A stretch of DNA of 64,000 bases, taken from the NCBI RefSeq assembly GCF_027912415.1, contig NZ_CP115175.1, positions 434,001 to 498,000 on the forward strand, read 5' to 3'. Positions 36,008 through 44,261 of this stretch are shown here, piece by piece. This DNA is from Homoserinibacter sp. YIM 151385. GTDB taxonomy: Bacteria > Actinomycetota > Actinomycetes > Actinomycetales > Microbacteriaceae. The notes below the pieces were generated by a model. That model had not been told where the DNA came from, did no database searches, and saw only the letters and a program-made list of their open reading frames with translations. Position numbers and translations under genes: made by a program. Numbering within the stretch: position 1 is the stretch's first letter; the number at the start of each line of letters is the position of its first letter.

Positions 36008-37665
36008 TGGCCGAGCAGCGCGAGGCGGTGCGGATCCGCGATCTCGAGATCGCGTTCGCGACGGATGCGGGGGAGGTCGCGGCGGTCCGCGGCATCGACC
36101 TCGACGTCCGCCCGGGGGAGGTGCTCGCGATCGTCGGCGAGTCGGGCTCGGGCAAGACGGTGACCGCGAAGTCGATCCTGGGGCTCCTGCCGGAGACCGC
36201 GACGACGCGCGGCGCGGTCGTGCTGGGCGGCGAGGACGTCGTCCGCATCCCGCGCTCGCGGCTGCGCGAGCTGCGCGGCACCGAGGTCGCGATGGTGTTC
36301 CAGGAGCCCTCGACGGCCCTCAACCCGGTCTTCACGGTCGGCTGGCAGATCGCCGAGGGCCTGCGCGCGCACGGCCGGATGAGCCGGAAGGAGGCGCGCG
36401 CGAAGGCGATCGACATCCTGGGCCGGGTCGGCATCCCGGACCCGGAGGTGCGCGTCGATCACTATCCGCACCAGTTCTCCGGCGGTCAGAAGCAGCGCGT
36501 CGTGATCGCGATGGCGCTCGTGCTCGAGCCGTCCGTGATCGTCGCCGACGAGCCGACGACGGCGCTGGACGTCACCGTGCAGGCCGAGATCCTCGACCTG
36601 CTCCGGCGCTGTCGCGACGAGTTCGGGGCGGCGATCGTCCTCATCACGCACAACATGGGCGTCGTGGCGGATCTCGCCGACCGGGTCGCGGTCATGTACC
36701 AGGGCGAGCTCGTCGAGGAGGCGGGGGCGGCCGAGCTGTTCGCCTCGCCGCGGGCCGAGTACACGCGCACGCTGCTCGCGGCGGTGCCGCGGCTCGAGAT
36801 CGCCGACCGGCGCTTCGAGCCGGCTCCCGATGCGGATCCGGCGCCGGTGGTCGTGGCCGAGCACCTCGACATCGTCTACCCCGGCCGTCTCGGCCGCAGC
36901 GGCTTCCACGCCGTCGACGATGTCTCCTTCACGATCGCGCCGGGGCAGGTGCTCGGGCTCGTCGGCGAGTCCGGCTCGGGCAAGACGACGATCGGGCGCG
37001 CCATGGCGGGTCTCACGCGCGTCACGGGCGGCTCGCTGCGGGTGCTCGGCGTCGAGATGGCGGGCGCGCGGCCGCGTGACCTCAAGCCGAGCCGACGCGA
37101 CCTGGGATTCGTGTTCCAGGATCCGGCGACGAGCTTCAACCCGCTGCTCACGATCGCGGAGTGCGTCGCCGAGCCGCTCGTCGTGCACGGCGCGGCGGGG
37201 GATGCGCGCGCGGCCCGCGGGCGGGTCGACGAGCTCCTGGAGGCGGTGCAGCTGCCGAAGGCCTTCGGCGACCGCTACCCGCACGAGCTGTCGGGCGGCC
37301 AGCGCCAGCGCGCCTCCCTCGCGCGGGCGATCGCGCTGGAGCCGAAGCTGCTGATCGCCGACGAGCCGACGAGCGCCCTCGACGTCTCCGTCCAGGCGCG
37401 GGTGCTGGAGCTCTTCGCGGAGCTCCAGGCGGAGTTCGGCTTCGCCTCGCTGTTCATCACGCACGACCTGGCCGTGGTCGACCAGCTCGCGCACGAGATC
37501 GTCGTCCTGCATCGCGGGCGGATCGCGGAGCAGGGGCCGACGGCGCGGGTGCTCGGCTCCCCGCAGGACGCCTACACGCGACGCCTTCTCGCCTCCCTCC
37601 CGGTCCCGGATCCGGCGGAGCAGGCGGCGCGACGGGAGGCGCGTCTCGCCGGTACGGTTGACTGA
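36007..37665 (+). CDS. ABC transporter ATPase with two fused nucleotide-binding domains (DppD-DppF type)
   Basis: The 552-residue product joins two complete ABC domains. Domain 1 (about 1-260) has Walker A GESGSGKTV, signature FSGGQKQR and Walker B VIVADEPTTALD. Domain 2 (about 275-545) has GESGSGKTT, LSGGQRQR and LLIADEPTSALD. This fused form of OppD/OppF powers the two permeases upstream. I start at ATG 36007, which shares a base with the upstream stop and has GGAGAGG seven bases before it; GTG at 36004 is the alternative. Confidence 0.93.
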   Translation: MAEQREAVRIRDLEIAFATDAGEVAAVRGIDLDVRPGEVLAIVGESGSGKTVTAKSILGLLPETATTRGAVVLGGEDVVRIPRSRLRELRGTEVAMVFQEPSTALNPVFTVGWQIAEGLRAHGRMSRKEARAKAIDILGRVGIPDPEVRVDHYPHQFSGGQKQRVVIAMALVLEPSVIVADEPTTALDVTVQAEILDLLRRCRDEFGAAIVLITHNMGVVADLADRVAVMYQGELVEEAGAAELFASPRAEYTRTLLAAVPRLEIADRRFEPAPDADPAPVVVAEHLDIVYPGRLGRSGFHAVDDVSFTIAPGQVLGLVGESGSGKTTIGRAMAGLTRVTGGSLRVLGVEMAGARPRDLKPSRRDLGFVFQDPATSFNPLLTIAECVAEPLVVHGAAGDARAARGRVDELLEAVQLPKAFGDRYPHELSGGQRQRASLARAIALEPKLLIADEPTSALDVSVQARVLELFAELQAEFGFASLFITHDLAVVDQLAHEIVVLHRGRIAEQGPTARVLGSPQDAYTRRLLASLPVPDPAEQAARREARLAGTVD

Positions 37666-37687
37666 CGACCGACCGGGGAGGCCGAGG

Positions 37688-38536
37688 GTGGAGATCGCGG
37701 GCACCAGCACCGAGCAGGACGGCGGCGCCGTGCTCGCGGTGCGCGCCGAGGACCTGTCGATCGCCTACGACCGGCGCCCGGGAGCCCCGAGCGCGGTGGA
37801 CGGCGTGAGCTTCGAGATCCCGCTCGGGCACACCCTCGGGGTGCTCGGCGAGGCCGGCTCCGGCAAGTCGACGCTCGCGCGCGCGGTCGCGGGGGGTGCG
37901 CGGGACGATCAGCGCGGTGCGCCGCGGATCGTCGGCGGCGCGCTCGAGGTGCTCGGGAGGCCGGTGCGCGACATCTCCCGTCGCGGGCGCGACGCGCTGA
38001 CGCTCGAGGTCGGCTACCTCCCGCAGGACGGCGGCTCCTCGCTCCTGCCGCAGCTGACGGTCGGCGAGAACGTCGCCGACCCGATCTACGCGCGGGATCG
38101 CCGCTTCGACCGACTCGAGGCGGGCGGCATGGTGGCGCGTCTGCTCGATGCGGTCCGGCTGCCGCTCTCGGTCATGACGAGCTTCCCGCACGAGCTGAGC
38201 CGAGGGCAGCGGCAGCGCGTGGCGCTCGCGAAGGCGCTCGTGCTCGACCCGAAGCTGCTCGTCGCGGACGACCCGACCATGGGCGTCGACGTCCTCGTCC
38301 GCGGCCGCATCCTCACCGTCATCGCGGATCTGCAGCGCGAGCTCGGCTTCTCCGCGCTCGTCATCGGGCACGACCTCCGCGAGCTCCGGAGCATGACGCA
38401 GCAGATCGCGGTCATGCACGCCGGCATGCTCGTGGGCTACGGCGACGTCGACGAGGTGCTCGCGACGCCGCTCCACCCCTATGTCGCGCAGCTCGCCCGG
38501 ACGCAGGGCACCCTGCCGACGCGGGTGCGCGCGTGA
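37688..38536 (+). CDS. Additional ABC ATPase with degenerate active-site motifs
   Basis: A 282-residue ABC domain, the third nucleotide-binding domain of the operon. Walker A is GEAGSGKST, but the signature reads LSRGQRQR instead of LSGGQ, and Walker B reads LLVADDPTMGVD, with Asp where the catalytic Glu normally follows. The C-terminal H-loop is present (VIGHDLREL). It may be regulatory or work with another permease. I start at GTG 37688 because GGGGAGG lies six bases upstream; a TTG at 37658 is in frame. It overlaps the lactonase gene by 4 bp. Confidence 0.85.
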   Translation: MEIAGTSTEQDGGAVLAVRAEDLSIAYDRRPGAPSAVDGVSFEIPLGHTLGVLGEAGSGKSTLARAVAGGARDDQRGAPRIVGGALEVLGRPVRDISRRGRDALTLEVGYLPQDGGSSLLPQLTVGENVADPIYARDRRFDRLEAGGMVARLLDAVRLPLSVMTSFPHELSRGQRQRVALAKALVLDPKLLVADDPTMGVDVLVRGRILTVIADLQRELGFSALVIGHDLRELRSMTQQIAVMHAGMLVGYGDVDEVLATPLHPYVAQLARTQGTLPTRVRA

Positions 38537-39588
38537 CCCTCGTCCTCGTCGGCGGCTACGGGCCGGCGGATGGCGGGACGGCCGGGGGCATCGGCATCGC
38601 GCGGCGGGAGGCGGACGGCCGCCTCCGGTACCTCGGCGCGGTCGCCGAGGCGGCATCCCCGTCGTGGCTGCTCGTCATCGCCGAGCACGTCTACGCGGCC
38701 CTCGAGGGCTCGGACGAGATCCTCGCCCTGCACCTTCGCGCGGGTCGGCTCGAGCCGCTCGGCGCGGTGCCGGTCGGCGGGGCCGGTCCGTGTCACCTCG
38801 GCGCCCTCTCCGACGGCATCGCGGCCGCCGACTACGGCGACGGGACGGTGTCGGTGCACGGCTTCGCGGCCGAGGGGCCGCTCGGCGCGCTCGCCGGGCC
38901 CGCGCAGGTGCTGAGGCTCGAGGGCTCGGGGCCGCACGCGGACCAGGCGCACGCCCGGGCGCACGCGAGCCTCGAGCTGGAGGACGGGCGCCTGCTCGTC
39001 GCGGACCTCGGCGCCGACGAGCTCAGCAGCTGGACGCGTGGCGTCGGAGGCCGCTGGGAGCGGCTCGGCGCGCTCCGGCTCCCGTCCGGCACCGGGCCGC
39101 GCGATCTCGAGCTGCTCGCCGACGGCCGGGTGCTGCTCCTCGGCCAGATCGACGGGACCCTGCATCTCCTCGACACCGGGGAGGACGTGCCCGCGCTCGA
39201 GGCGAGCGTCGCGCTTCCCGGCTTCGAGCCCGGCAGCCACGCGGCCGGCATCGCGCTCGACGCGGCGACGGACCGCATCCATGTCGGCATCCGGGGCGTC
39301 GACCGCGTCGCCGTCCTGGAGCGTCGCGGCGACGGGCTCTCGGGGATCGGGGACGTCGACTGCGGCGGCCGCTGGCCGCGTCACCTCGCGGTCGTGGGCG
39401 GCGAGCTGCACGTCGCGAACGAGCGCTCGAGCACGATCTCGAGCTTCCGGATCACCGGCGACGGCCTCCCCGAGGTGCTCGGCGAGCCGACGCCCGCGCC
39501 GAGCCCCACGCACCTCGTGCCGGTGGCCGGCCGCGGTTGGGAGCACCTCGCGGAGTTTGCTAGAGTTTCGGAGTCGCATTCCGCGTGA
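38533..39588 (+). CDS. Lactonase-type beta-propeller protein (6-phosphogluconolactonase-like)
   Basis: The 351-residue product has the repeats and motifs of the bacterial lactonase family (Pgl of the beta-propeller type): VGGYGP at the start, SPSWLLV, GPCHLGAL, HAHAS-like HARAHASLELEDGRLLVADLGADELSSW, GTGPRDLELL and the repeat WPRHLAVVGGELHVANERSSTISSF. It would hydrolyse a sugar lactone in the cytosol. It is the last gene of the Opp-type operon (GTGA overlap), which again points to sugar metabolism. Its last codons contain the tRNA-Asn promoter. Confidence 0.8.
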   Translation: MTLVLVGGYGPADGGTAGGIGIARREADGRLRYLGAVAEAASPSWLLVIAEHVYAALEGSDEILALHLRAGRLEPLGAVPVGGAGPCHLGALSDGIAAADYGDGTVSVHGFAAEGPLGALAGPAQVLRLEGSGPHADQAHARAHASLELEDGRLLVADLGADELSSWTRGVGGRWERLGALRLPSGTGPRDLELLADGRVLLLGQIDGTLHLLDTGEDVPALEASVALPGFEPGSHAAGIALDAATDRIHVGIRGVDRVAVLERRGDGLSGIGDVDCGGRWPRHLAVVGGELHVANERSSTISSFRITGDGLPEVLGEPTPAPSPTHLVPVAGRGWEHLAEFARVSESHSA

Positions 39589-39661
39589 TCCCCCATAGCT
39601 CAATTGGCAGAGTAACCGGCTGTTAACCGGTAGGTTCTTGGTTCGAGTCCAAGTGGGGGAG
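39589..39661 (+). tRNA. tRNA-Asn (anticodon GTT)
   Basis: The 73-nt cloverleaf has acceptor arms TCCCCCA (39589-39595) and TGGGGGA (39654-39660) with discriminator G. The D-arm is GCTC/GAGT, the anticodon stem ACCGG/CCGGT encloses loop CTGTTAA with GTT, and the T-arm is CTTGG TTCGAGT CCAAG. CCA is not encoded. A -10-like TAGAGT (39560-39565) inside the lactonase gene would start transcription about 18 nt before the tRNA. Confidence 0.96.
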
Positions 39662-39665
39662 CAGA

Positions 39666-39697
39666 AAGCCCCGGTCAGCCCTTGGTTGCCGGGGCTT
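39666..39697 (+). terminator. Terminator of tRNA-Asn
   Basis: AAGCCCCGG (39666-39674) pairs with CCGGGGCTT (39689-39697) over 9 bp, starting five bases after the tRNA end. Confidence 0.75.
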
Positions 39698-39747
39698 CGC
39701 CATTGTGCCGGCACTCGGCGGGACGACAGGCTGAGGGGAGTCGCGGC

Positions 39748-40668
39748 ATGGCGGAGTCAGGCACGGGCCGGCCGCGCTCGGGCGTCCTCGCGGCGCTCTT
39801 CGGCACCTCGGCGGTGCTCGCGCTGGTGACCGCCGTCGTGCTCCCCGAGGTGCGCGGCAGCGCGTGGGAGGTGCCGACCGGAGCCCTGCTCGCCCTGGGC
39901 GTCATCGGCGCCCTCGCCCTCGCGATGCCGCTCTGGGTGATCCCCGCCCTCGCGGGCACCGACGACCAGCGGGCCTCCTCGCTCCGCGCCGTCTACCCGG
40001 ATGCGGTGATCGCGACGGCCGCCCCGTACGGCGGCGAGGTCTGGCGCCGGCTCGTCGTCCTCGGCTTCGCGAACGGCGAGCAGCCGCCGCGGACCGCGAC
40101 GCTCGTCGTCCGCGGCGACGGCATCGCGCTCTGGGGCGGCCCGCCACGGAACCCGCTGCGGCATCTCCACCTGCCCGTCGAGCGGCTGCACGGCATCCGC
40201 TCCTACGAGGTCGAGCACGAGCGCCGCACGGATCCCGTCATCGAGTTCGTGCTCGAGGCGGACGGAGCGCTGCTCTCGCTCCAGGCGGAGGTCTACGACC
40301 CGGACCGTCCGGGCGCCGTGCGCCTCGTCGCGGAGGAGCTCTCGCAGCTCGCCTCGGCCGCGAGCCACGTGCTCGACTTCGACCGTGAGGAGGAGGAGAC
40401 GGGGCTGCTGCTGCCCGAGGAGCTCGAGCGCTGCCGCGACGAGGCGTGGGCCTGGGACCCGCGGTCGCTCGGCTCGCTCCGCGGGCAGGTGCCGGACGAG
40501 TACGACGCGCTCATCCTCGCGGTCGTGCACAACGCGCTCGCGCACGACGACCGCGTCATCGGCGAGCACCTGGCCGCGGAGCTCGCGGAGGGCGCACTCG
40601 ACGGGGCCGCCGTCGATGCCGCGGCGGACTTCGCCGCCCGGATCCGCGCGATCCTCGCCCACGGCTGA
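39748..40668 (+). CDS. Hypothetical membrane-anchored protein, 306 aa
   Basis: I do not recognise a family. The product has two hydrophobic segments at about residues 13-34 and 42-65, then a long cytoplasmic part. This contains alternating strands (ATLVVRGDGIALWG, HLPVERLHGIRSYEV) reminiscent of a PH-like fold and an acidic helical C-terminus. ATG at 39748 follows GAGGGGAG. It is monocistronic: a tRNA terminator lies upstream and a palindromic repeat begins 7 bp after the stop. Confidence 0.7.
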   Translation: MAESGTGRPRSGVLAALFGTSAVLALVTAVVLPEVRGSAWEVPTGALLALGVIGALALAMPLWVIPALAGTDDQRASSLRAVYPDAVIATAAPYGGEVWRRLVVLGFANGEQPPRTATLVVRGDGIALWGGPPRNPLRHLHLPVERLHGIRSYEVEHERRTDPVIEFVLEADGALLSLQAEVYDPDRPGAVRLVAEELSQLASAASHVLDFDREEEETGLLLPEELERCRDEAWAWDPRSLGSLRGQVPDEYDALILAVVHNALAHDDRVIGEHLAAELAEGALDGAAVDAAADFAARIRAILAHG

Positions 40669-40674
40669 CCGCAC

Positions 40675-40761
40675 GTCGGAAACTCAGGAGTCGAGTCGGG
40701 AGGCCGGCGCGGCTCCGGTGGGCGTGCGCCGTCGTGCGCGCCCGACTCCTGAGTTTCCGAC
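40675..40761. repeat. 87-bp palindromic repeat, copy 8
   Basis: Ends GTCGGAAACTCAGGAGTC and GACTCCTGAGTTTCCGAC; the core includes GGCG/CGCC pairs. It begins only 7 bp after the stop of the upstream gene, the closest spacing in the window. Confidence 0.95.
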
Positions 40762-40810
40762 GCGGGCACGGGCGGGCACCGGTGGCGCCGGCCGCGCCGG
40801 CGGCGCCGTA

Positions 40811-40834
40811 CTCCCGCGGGAGTAGCCGGGAGCA
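40811..40834. promoter_or_regulatory. Candidate operator 1 of the second two-component system
   Basis: CTCCCGCGGGAG is a perfect palindrome followed by TAGCCGGGAGCA. A near copy occurs at 42830-42852 upstream of the SHOCT gene. It lies about 57 bp upstream of the -10 hexamer TAGCAT (40879-40884) of the kinase gene. Confidence 0.5.
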
Positions 40835-40890
40835 CGCCATGGCGCCGGCGGGCGGATCCCGGCACCCGGGTGCCCGCGTAGCATCGAGCC

Positions 40891-42135
40891 ATGGTCGGCC
40901 CGGCAGCGCCCCGAGAGCGCGGGCGCGCGCCCTGGGTGCGCCGCGAGGTGCCCGGCCTCGGCCGTCGCGAGATCGCGGAACCCTGGCAGCCGCCTGCGGC
41001 CGTGCGGCTCTGGGTGCCCGTCGCGATCTCGTTCCTGGTGCAGGTGCCGCACGCCGTCTTCGTCGTCCGCACCGAGGAGGTCCCCGGGTGGCGCGGGGCC
41101 GTGACGATCGCGCTCGCGCTCCTCGGCCCGCTCCTGCTCATCGCCGCGCGCCGCCTCCCGGGCCCCGTCGTCGCGGGTGTCGCGCTCGTCGCCGCCGTCG
41201 ACCTCTTCCTGAGCGACCCGGGCGGACCGCCCTCGATCGCGCTCGCCTTCGCGATCATCGGCGCGATCGCCCGCGGCGCCCGCGTCTGGGCCTTCGCCTC
41301 GGTCGCCGTGTGCTGGGTGGGGAGCCTCGCCCTCGTCATCGCCTCGGGCGCCGCCTGGCAGCCCGCGCGCGTGACCGTCCTGACCCTCTCGATCCTCATC
41401 GTGATGGGGATCGGCGAGTTCGTCCGGACGCGCCGCGAGCGCTACCGCGACATCCGCCGCCGGATGGCGGACCAGCGGCGCGAGGAGATCCAGGCCGAGC
41501 GGGTGCGGATCGCGCGGGAGCTCCACGACGTGCTCGCGCATTCGCTGAGCCAGATCAACGTGCAGGCCGGCGTCGGCCTCCACCTCCTGGAGCGCCAGCC
41601 GGAGCTCGCCGCGGAGGCGCTCGCGAGCATCAAGGACACGAGCCGCCAGGCGCTCGAGGAGGTGCGGAGCGTGCTCGGCGTGCTCCGCGACGAGGACGGC
41701 GCCCAGCCGCCTCGTGCACCCGAGCCCGATCTCGCCCGCATCCCCGAGCTGCTCGAGGGCGCCTCCGCGCACGGGATCGCCGCCGAGCTCGACGACCGAT
41801 CCGGCTCGCCGGCCCCGCCCGGACCGATCCAGTCGGCGGCCTACCGGATCGTGCAGGAGTCGCTGACGAACGTCGGCCGGCACGCCGGAGCCGGACGGGT
41901 CACGGTGCGCCTGCTGCGCGAGGGCGACTCGCTGCGCATCGTCGTCGAGGACGACGGCCGCGGCGTCCAGGGCGGCGAGCGATCACCGGGTGGGGGACGC
42001 GGGATCCGGGGGATGCGCGAGCGCGCCGAGCTCCTGGGCGGCGAGCTGGAGGCGGGGGCACGCCCCGAGGGCGGGTTCCGGGTCGAGGCGCGCCTGCCCG
42101 TCCCGCGCCGCGAGATGACGGAGGACACCCCATGA
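40891..42135 (+). CDS. Two-component sensor histidine kinase, NarL/DesK class
   Basis: The 414-residue product has about five membrane segments between residues 40 and 175, a coiled linker (EFVRTRRERYRDIRRRMADQ) and the HisKA_3 helix with phospho-acceptor His212 in RIARELHDVLAHSL. A HATPase domain follows (IVQESLTNVGRHAG, EDDGRGV, GRGIRGMRERAELLGG). The stimulus is unknown. The -10 hexamer TAGCAT (40879-40884), 6 nt and ATG point to a leaderless mRNA. It overlaps its response regulator by 4 bp. Confidence 0.92.
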   Translation: MVGPAAPRERGRAPWVRREVPGLGRREIAEPWQPPAAVRLWVPVAISFLVQVPHAVFVVRTEEVPGWRGAVTIALALLGPLLLIAARRLPGPVVAGVALVAAVDLFLSDPGGPPSIALAFAIIGAIARGARVWAFASVAVCWVGSLALVIASGAAWQPARVTVLTLSILIVMGIGEFVRTRRERYRDIRRRMADQRREEIQAERVRIARELHDVLAHSLSQINVQAGVGLHLLERQPELAAEALASIKDTSRQALEEVRSVLGVLRDEDGAQPPRAPEPDLARIPELLEGASAHGIAAELDDRSGSPAPPGPIQSAAYRIVQESLTNVGRHAGAGRVTVRLLREGDSLRIVVEDDGRGVQGGERSPGGGRGIRGMRERAELLGGELEAGARPEGGFRVEARLPVPRREMTEDTP

Positions 42136-42842
42136 CGATGATCCGCGTCGCGCTGGCCGACGATCAGCACCTCATCCGGGCGGGCTTCCGCAGCCTCCTC
42201 GACGCCGAGCCCGACCTCGAGGTGGTCGGCGAGGCGGCCACCGGGCGGGAGGCCGTGTCGCTCGCGCGCCGCGAGCGGCCCGACGTGATCCTCATGGACA
42301 TCCGCATGCCGGACGGCGACGGGCTGTGGGCGACGCGTCAGATCGCGGCCGACCCCGCGCTCTCGGGGACGCGGATCGTCGTCGTCACGACCTTCGAGCT
42401 CGACGAGTACGTCGCGGAGGCGATCCGGGCCGGCGCGAGCGGCTTCCTCGTCAAGGACACCGAGCCGGTGGAGCTGATCCGGGCCGTGCACGTCGTGGCG
42501 GAGGGGGATGCGCTGCTGAGTCCGCGCGTGACGCGCCGGCTGCTCGAGCGGGTCGCCGGGGCGCTGCAGGACCCGCCCGACGCGGCCCGGCTCCAGGGCG
42601 TCACCGAGCGCGAGCGGGAGGTGCTCGCGCTGGTCGGGCAGGGGCTCACGAACGAGGAGATCGGGCGGGCGCTCTTCCTCAGCCCGCTGACCGCGAAGAC
42701 CCACGTCTCGCGCATCATGTCGAAGCTCCTCGCGCGCGATCGCGTGCAGCTCGTGGTCATCGCCTACGAGTCGGGGCTCGTCCGTGCGGGGAGCGCCGAC
42801 CGGGGGAGCACCGCCCGGCACGGTCTGCGCTCCCGGGAGTAG
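42132..42842 (+). CDS. LuxR/NarL-family response regulator
   Basis: A 236-residue regulator with receiver acidic residues Asp10/Asp11, phospho-acceptor Asp56 in VILMDIRMP and a conserved Lys in FLVKDTEP. The LuxR HTH starts near residue 160 (GVTEREREVLALVGQGLTNEEIGRALFLSPLTAKTHVSRIMSKL). The C-terminal 20 residues extend beyond the usual end. It is coupled to the kinase by a 4-bp overlap. Its stop codon lies inside a repeated DNA motif (42830-42852) that also occurs upstream of the kinase gene, probably its binding site. Confidence 0.93.
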   Translation: MTMIRVALADDQHLIRAGFRSLLDAEPDLEVVGEAATGREAVSLARRERPDVILMDIRMPDGDGLWATRQIAADPALSGTRIVVVTTFELDEYVAEAIRAGASGFLVKDTEPVELIRAVHVVAEGDALLSPRVTRRLLERVAGALQDPPDAARLQGVTEREREVLALVGQGLTNEEIGRALFLSPLTAKTHVSRIMSKLLARDRVQLVVIAYESGLVRAGSADRGSTARHGLRSRE

Positions 42843-42852
42843 CCGCGGAGCA
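42830..42852. promoter_or_regulatory. Candidate operator 2 of the second two-component system
   Basis: CTCCCGGGAGTAGCCG followed by CGGAGCA repeats the 40811 motif with two small indels. It includes the regulator stop codon and lies about 87-109 bp upstream of the SHOCT gene start. Confidence 0.45.
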
Positions 42853-42938
42853 TCCCGGCGGCGGATCCGCGGGACGTCCTCCCGCGCGAGTCTGGGACCG
42901 TCGGGGCATCCGAGCCCCGCGGATCGGAAGGACACCCC

Positions 42939-43250
42939 ATGCTCACGGAGCTCGCACCCATCGCCGCCCACGGGGGCGGACCCGCCGCCGGCGGCCCCGG
43001 CATCCTCCTCGCGCTCGTGGTGGTGCCGCTGCTCTGGCTCGGCATCGCGGCGCTCGCGCTCGCCCTCGTCCCCCGCCGACGCCGTGGCGTCTGGGGGCCG
43101 GGCGTCCCGTGGGCGCAGGCCGCACACGGGGCCCGGAGCGCGGAGTCGACGCTGGCGCAGCGCTTCGCGAACGGCGACATCGAGGAGCAGGAGTACCGAG
43201 CGCGGCTCGAGGTCCTCCGCGCGAACGCGCCGGTTCCTCCCGGCCGCTGA
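42939..43250 (+). CDS. SHOCT-domain small membrane protein
   Basis: A 103-residue protein with one or two hydrophobic segments at residues 20-44 (GILLALVVVPLLWLGIAALALAL) and a basic stop-transfer. The C-terminal SHOCT motif is AESTLAQRFANGDIEEQEYRARLEVL at about residues 67-92. SHOCT domains are short oligomerisation helices. GGAAGG precedes the ATG. The operator-like motif upstream suggests control by the 42132 regulator. Function unknown. Confidence 0.8.
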   Translation: MLTELAPIAAHGGGPAAGGPGILLALVVVPLLWLGIAALALALVPRRRRGVWGPGVPWAQAAHGARSAESTLAQRFANGDIEEQEYRARLEVLRANAPVPPGR

Positions 43251-43313
43251 CCTCCGGCGGCCGCGATAGTCTCGTCCCGCGCATCCGGCGTCCCCGATGC
43301 GCGGGAGGTGAAC

Positions 43314-44261
43314 GTGGATCAGCCGCTGCTCGCGGGGCCCGCCGCCGTCGCGATCCTCGTCGTGCTCGGGGGCGCGGCCTTGGTCGTCGCGGTCCTCCTC
43401 GTGCTGCTCGCCCGGACGCGGCGGCGGGCCGCGGTCGCGGAGGCCGCGCGCGTGGGTCTCGAGCGCGACCGGCTCGATCTCGAGATCGAGCTCACCGAGC
43501 AGACGGGGCGGCTGCGCACCGTGCGCGAGCTGCACGAGATCGCGGCGGCGGAGATCCGCGCGGTCGCCGCCCAGGCGGAGGTCGCCCGCTACCAGGCCGC
43601 GGATGCCGAGGCCGCACTGCGCGCCGTCGCGGTCGTCGAGGAGCGAGCCCGTCGCGCCCTCGCCGAGCTGCGTCGGAGTGCCGCCCTCGCGCTCGAGGGG
43701 GAGGCGGCCGGCGTGCTCGAGGTGATGCCGGGGCTCGGCTCGCTCGAGGAGCTGCTCGCGCTCGAACGGGAGTCCGGGCTCGCGGTCGAGCTGAGCACGA
43801 TCGGCGAGGCCGGCGAGCTCACGGACGGTGCCGAGATCGCGGCCGTGCGGATCGTGCAGCGGGCGCTCGAGAACGTGCGGGCGCATGCCGGCGAGGGCAC
43901 GCGGACCCGCGTGTCGCTGCGCTGGGCGCCGACGAGGCTGCAGATCCTCATCGAGGACGACGGCGAGCAGGCCGCCGCGCGCGCGGCCGCGGCAGGCGAC
44001 GAGCACGCGGGCGGGCCGGGGGCGAGCGCTCCGGAGGGTGAGGACGCACCGCGTGCCGCGGCGGCGCTCCCGACGGCGGTCGATCAGCACGCCGACCTCG
44101 ATGCGCTCGTCGAGGTGCCGGCCGGGCCCGGCATCACCGAGATGCGCCAGCGCGCCGAGGTCTACGGCGGCTCGCTCCAGGCCGCGCGGCTGCCGGGCGT
44201 CGGGTTCACCGTCACGGCCTGGCTGCCGGTCCGCCGTGCGGGCGCGGCGGGCGGAGCGTGA
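43314..44261 (+). CDS. Histidine-kinase-like ATPase with degenerate dimerisation helix
   Basis: The 315-residue product has one membrane helix (about residues 5-32), a coiled coil (about 40-130) and a C-terminal HATPase-like domain. The N-box is VRIVQRALENVRAHAG and the G-box PGITEMRQRAEVYGG. The helix that should carry the phospho-His reads VRELHEIAAAEIRAVAAQAEVAR, so the His is kept but the usual HD.VAHSL context is changed. The acidic G1 region is followed by an Ala/Gly-rich insertion. No response regulator is adjacent. GGGAGG lies five bases before GTG 43314; GTG 43308 is the alternative. It overlaps the AzlC gene. Confidence 0.7.
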   Translation: MDQPLLAGPAAVAILVVLGGAALVVAVLLVLLARTRRRAAVAEAARVGLERDRLDLEIELTEQTGRLRTVRELHEIAAAEIRAVAAQAEVARYQAADAEAALRAVAVVEERARRALAELRRSAALALEGEAAGVLEVMPGLGSLEELLALERESGLAVELSTIGEAGELTDGAEIAAVRIVQRALENVRAHAGEGTRTRVSLRWAPTRLQILIEDDGEQAAARAAAAGDEHAGGPGASAPEGEDAPRAAAALPTAVDQHADLDALVEVPAGPGITEMRQRAEVYGGSLQAARLPGVGFTVTAWLPVRRAGAAGGA

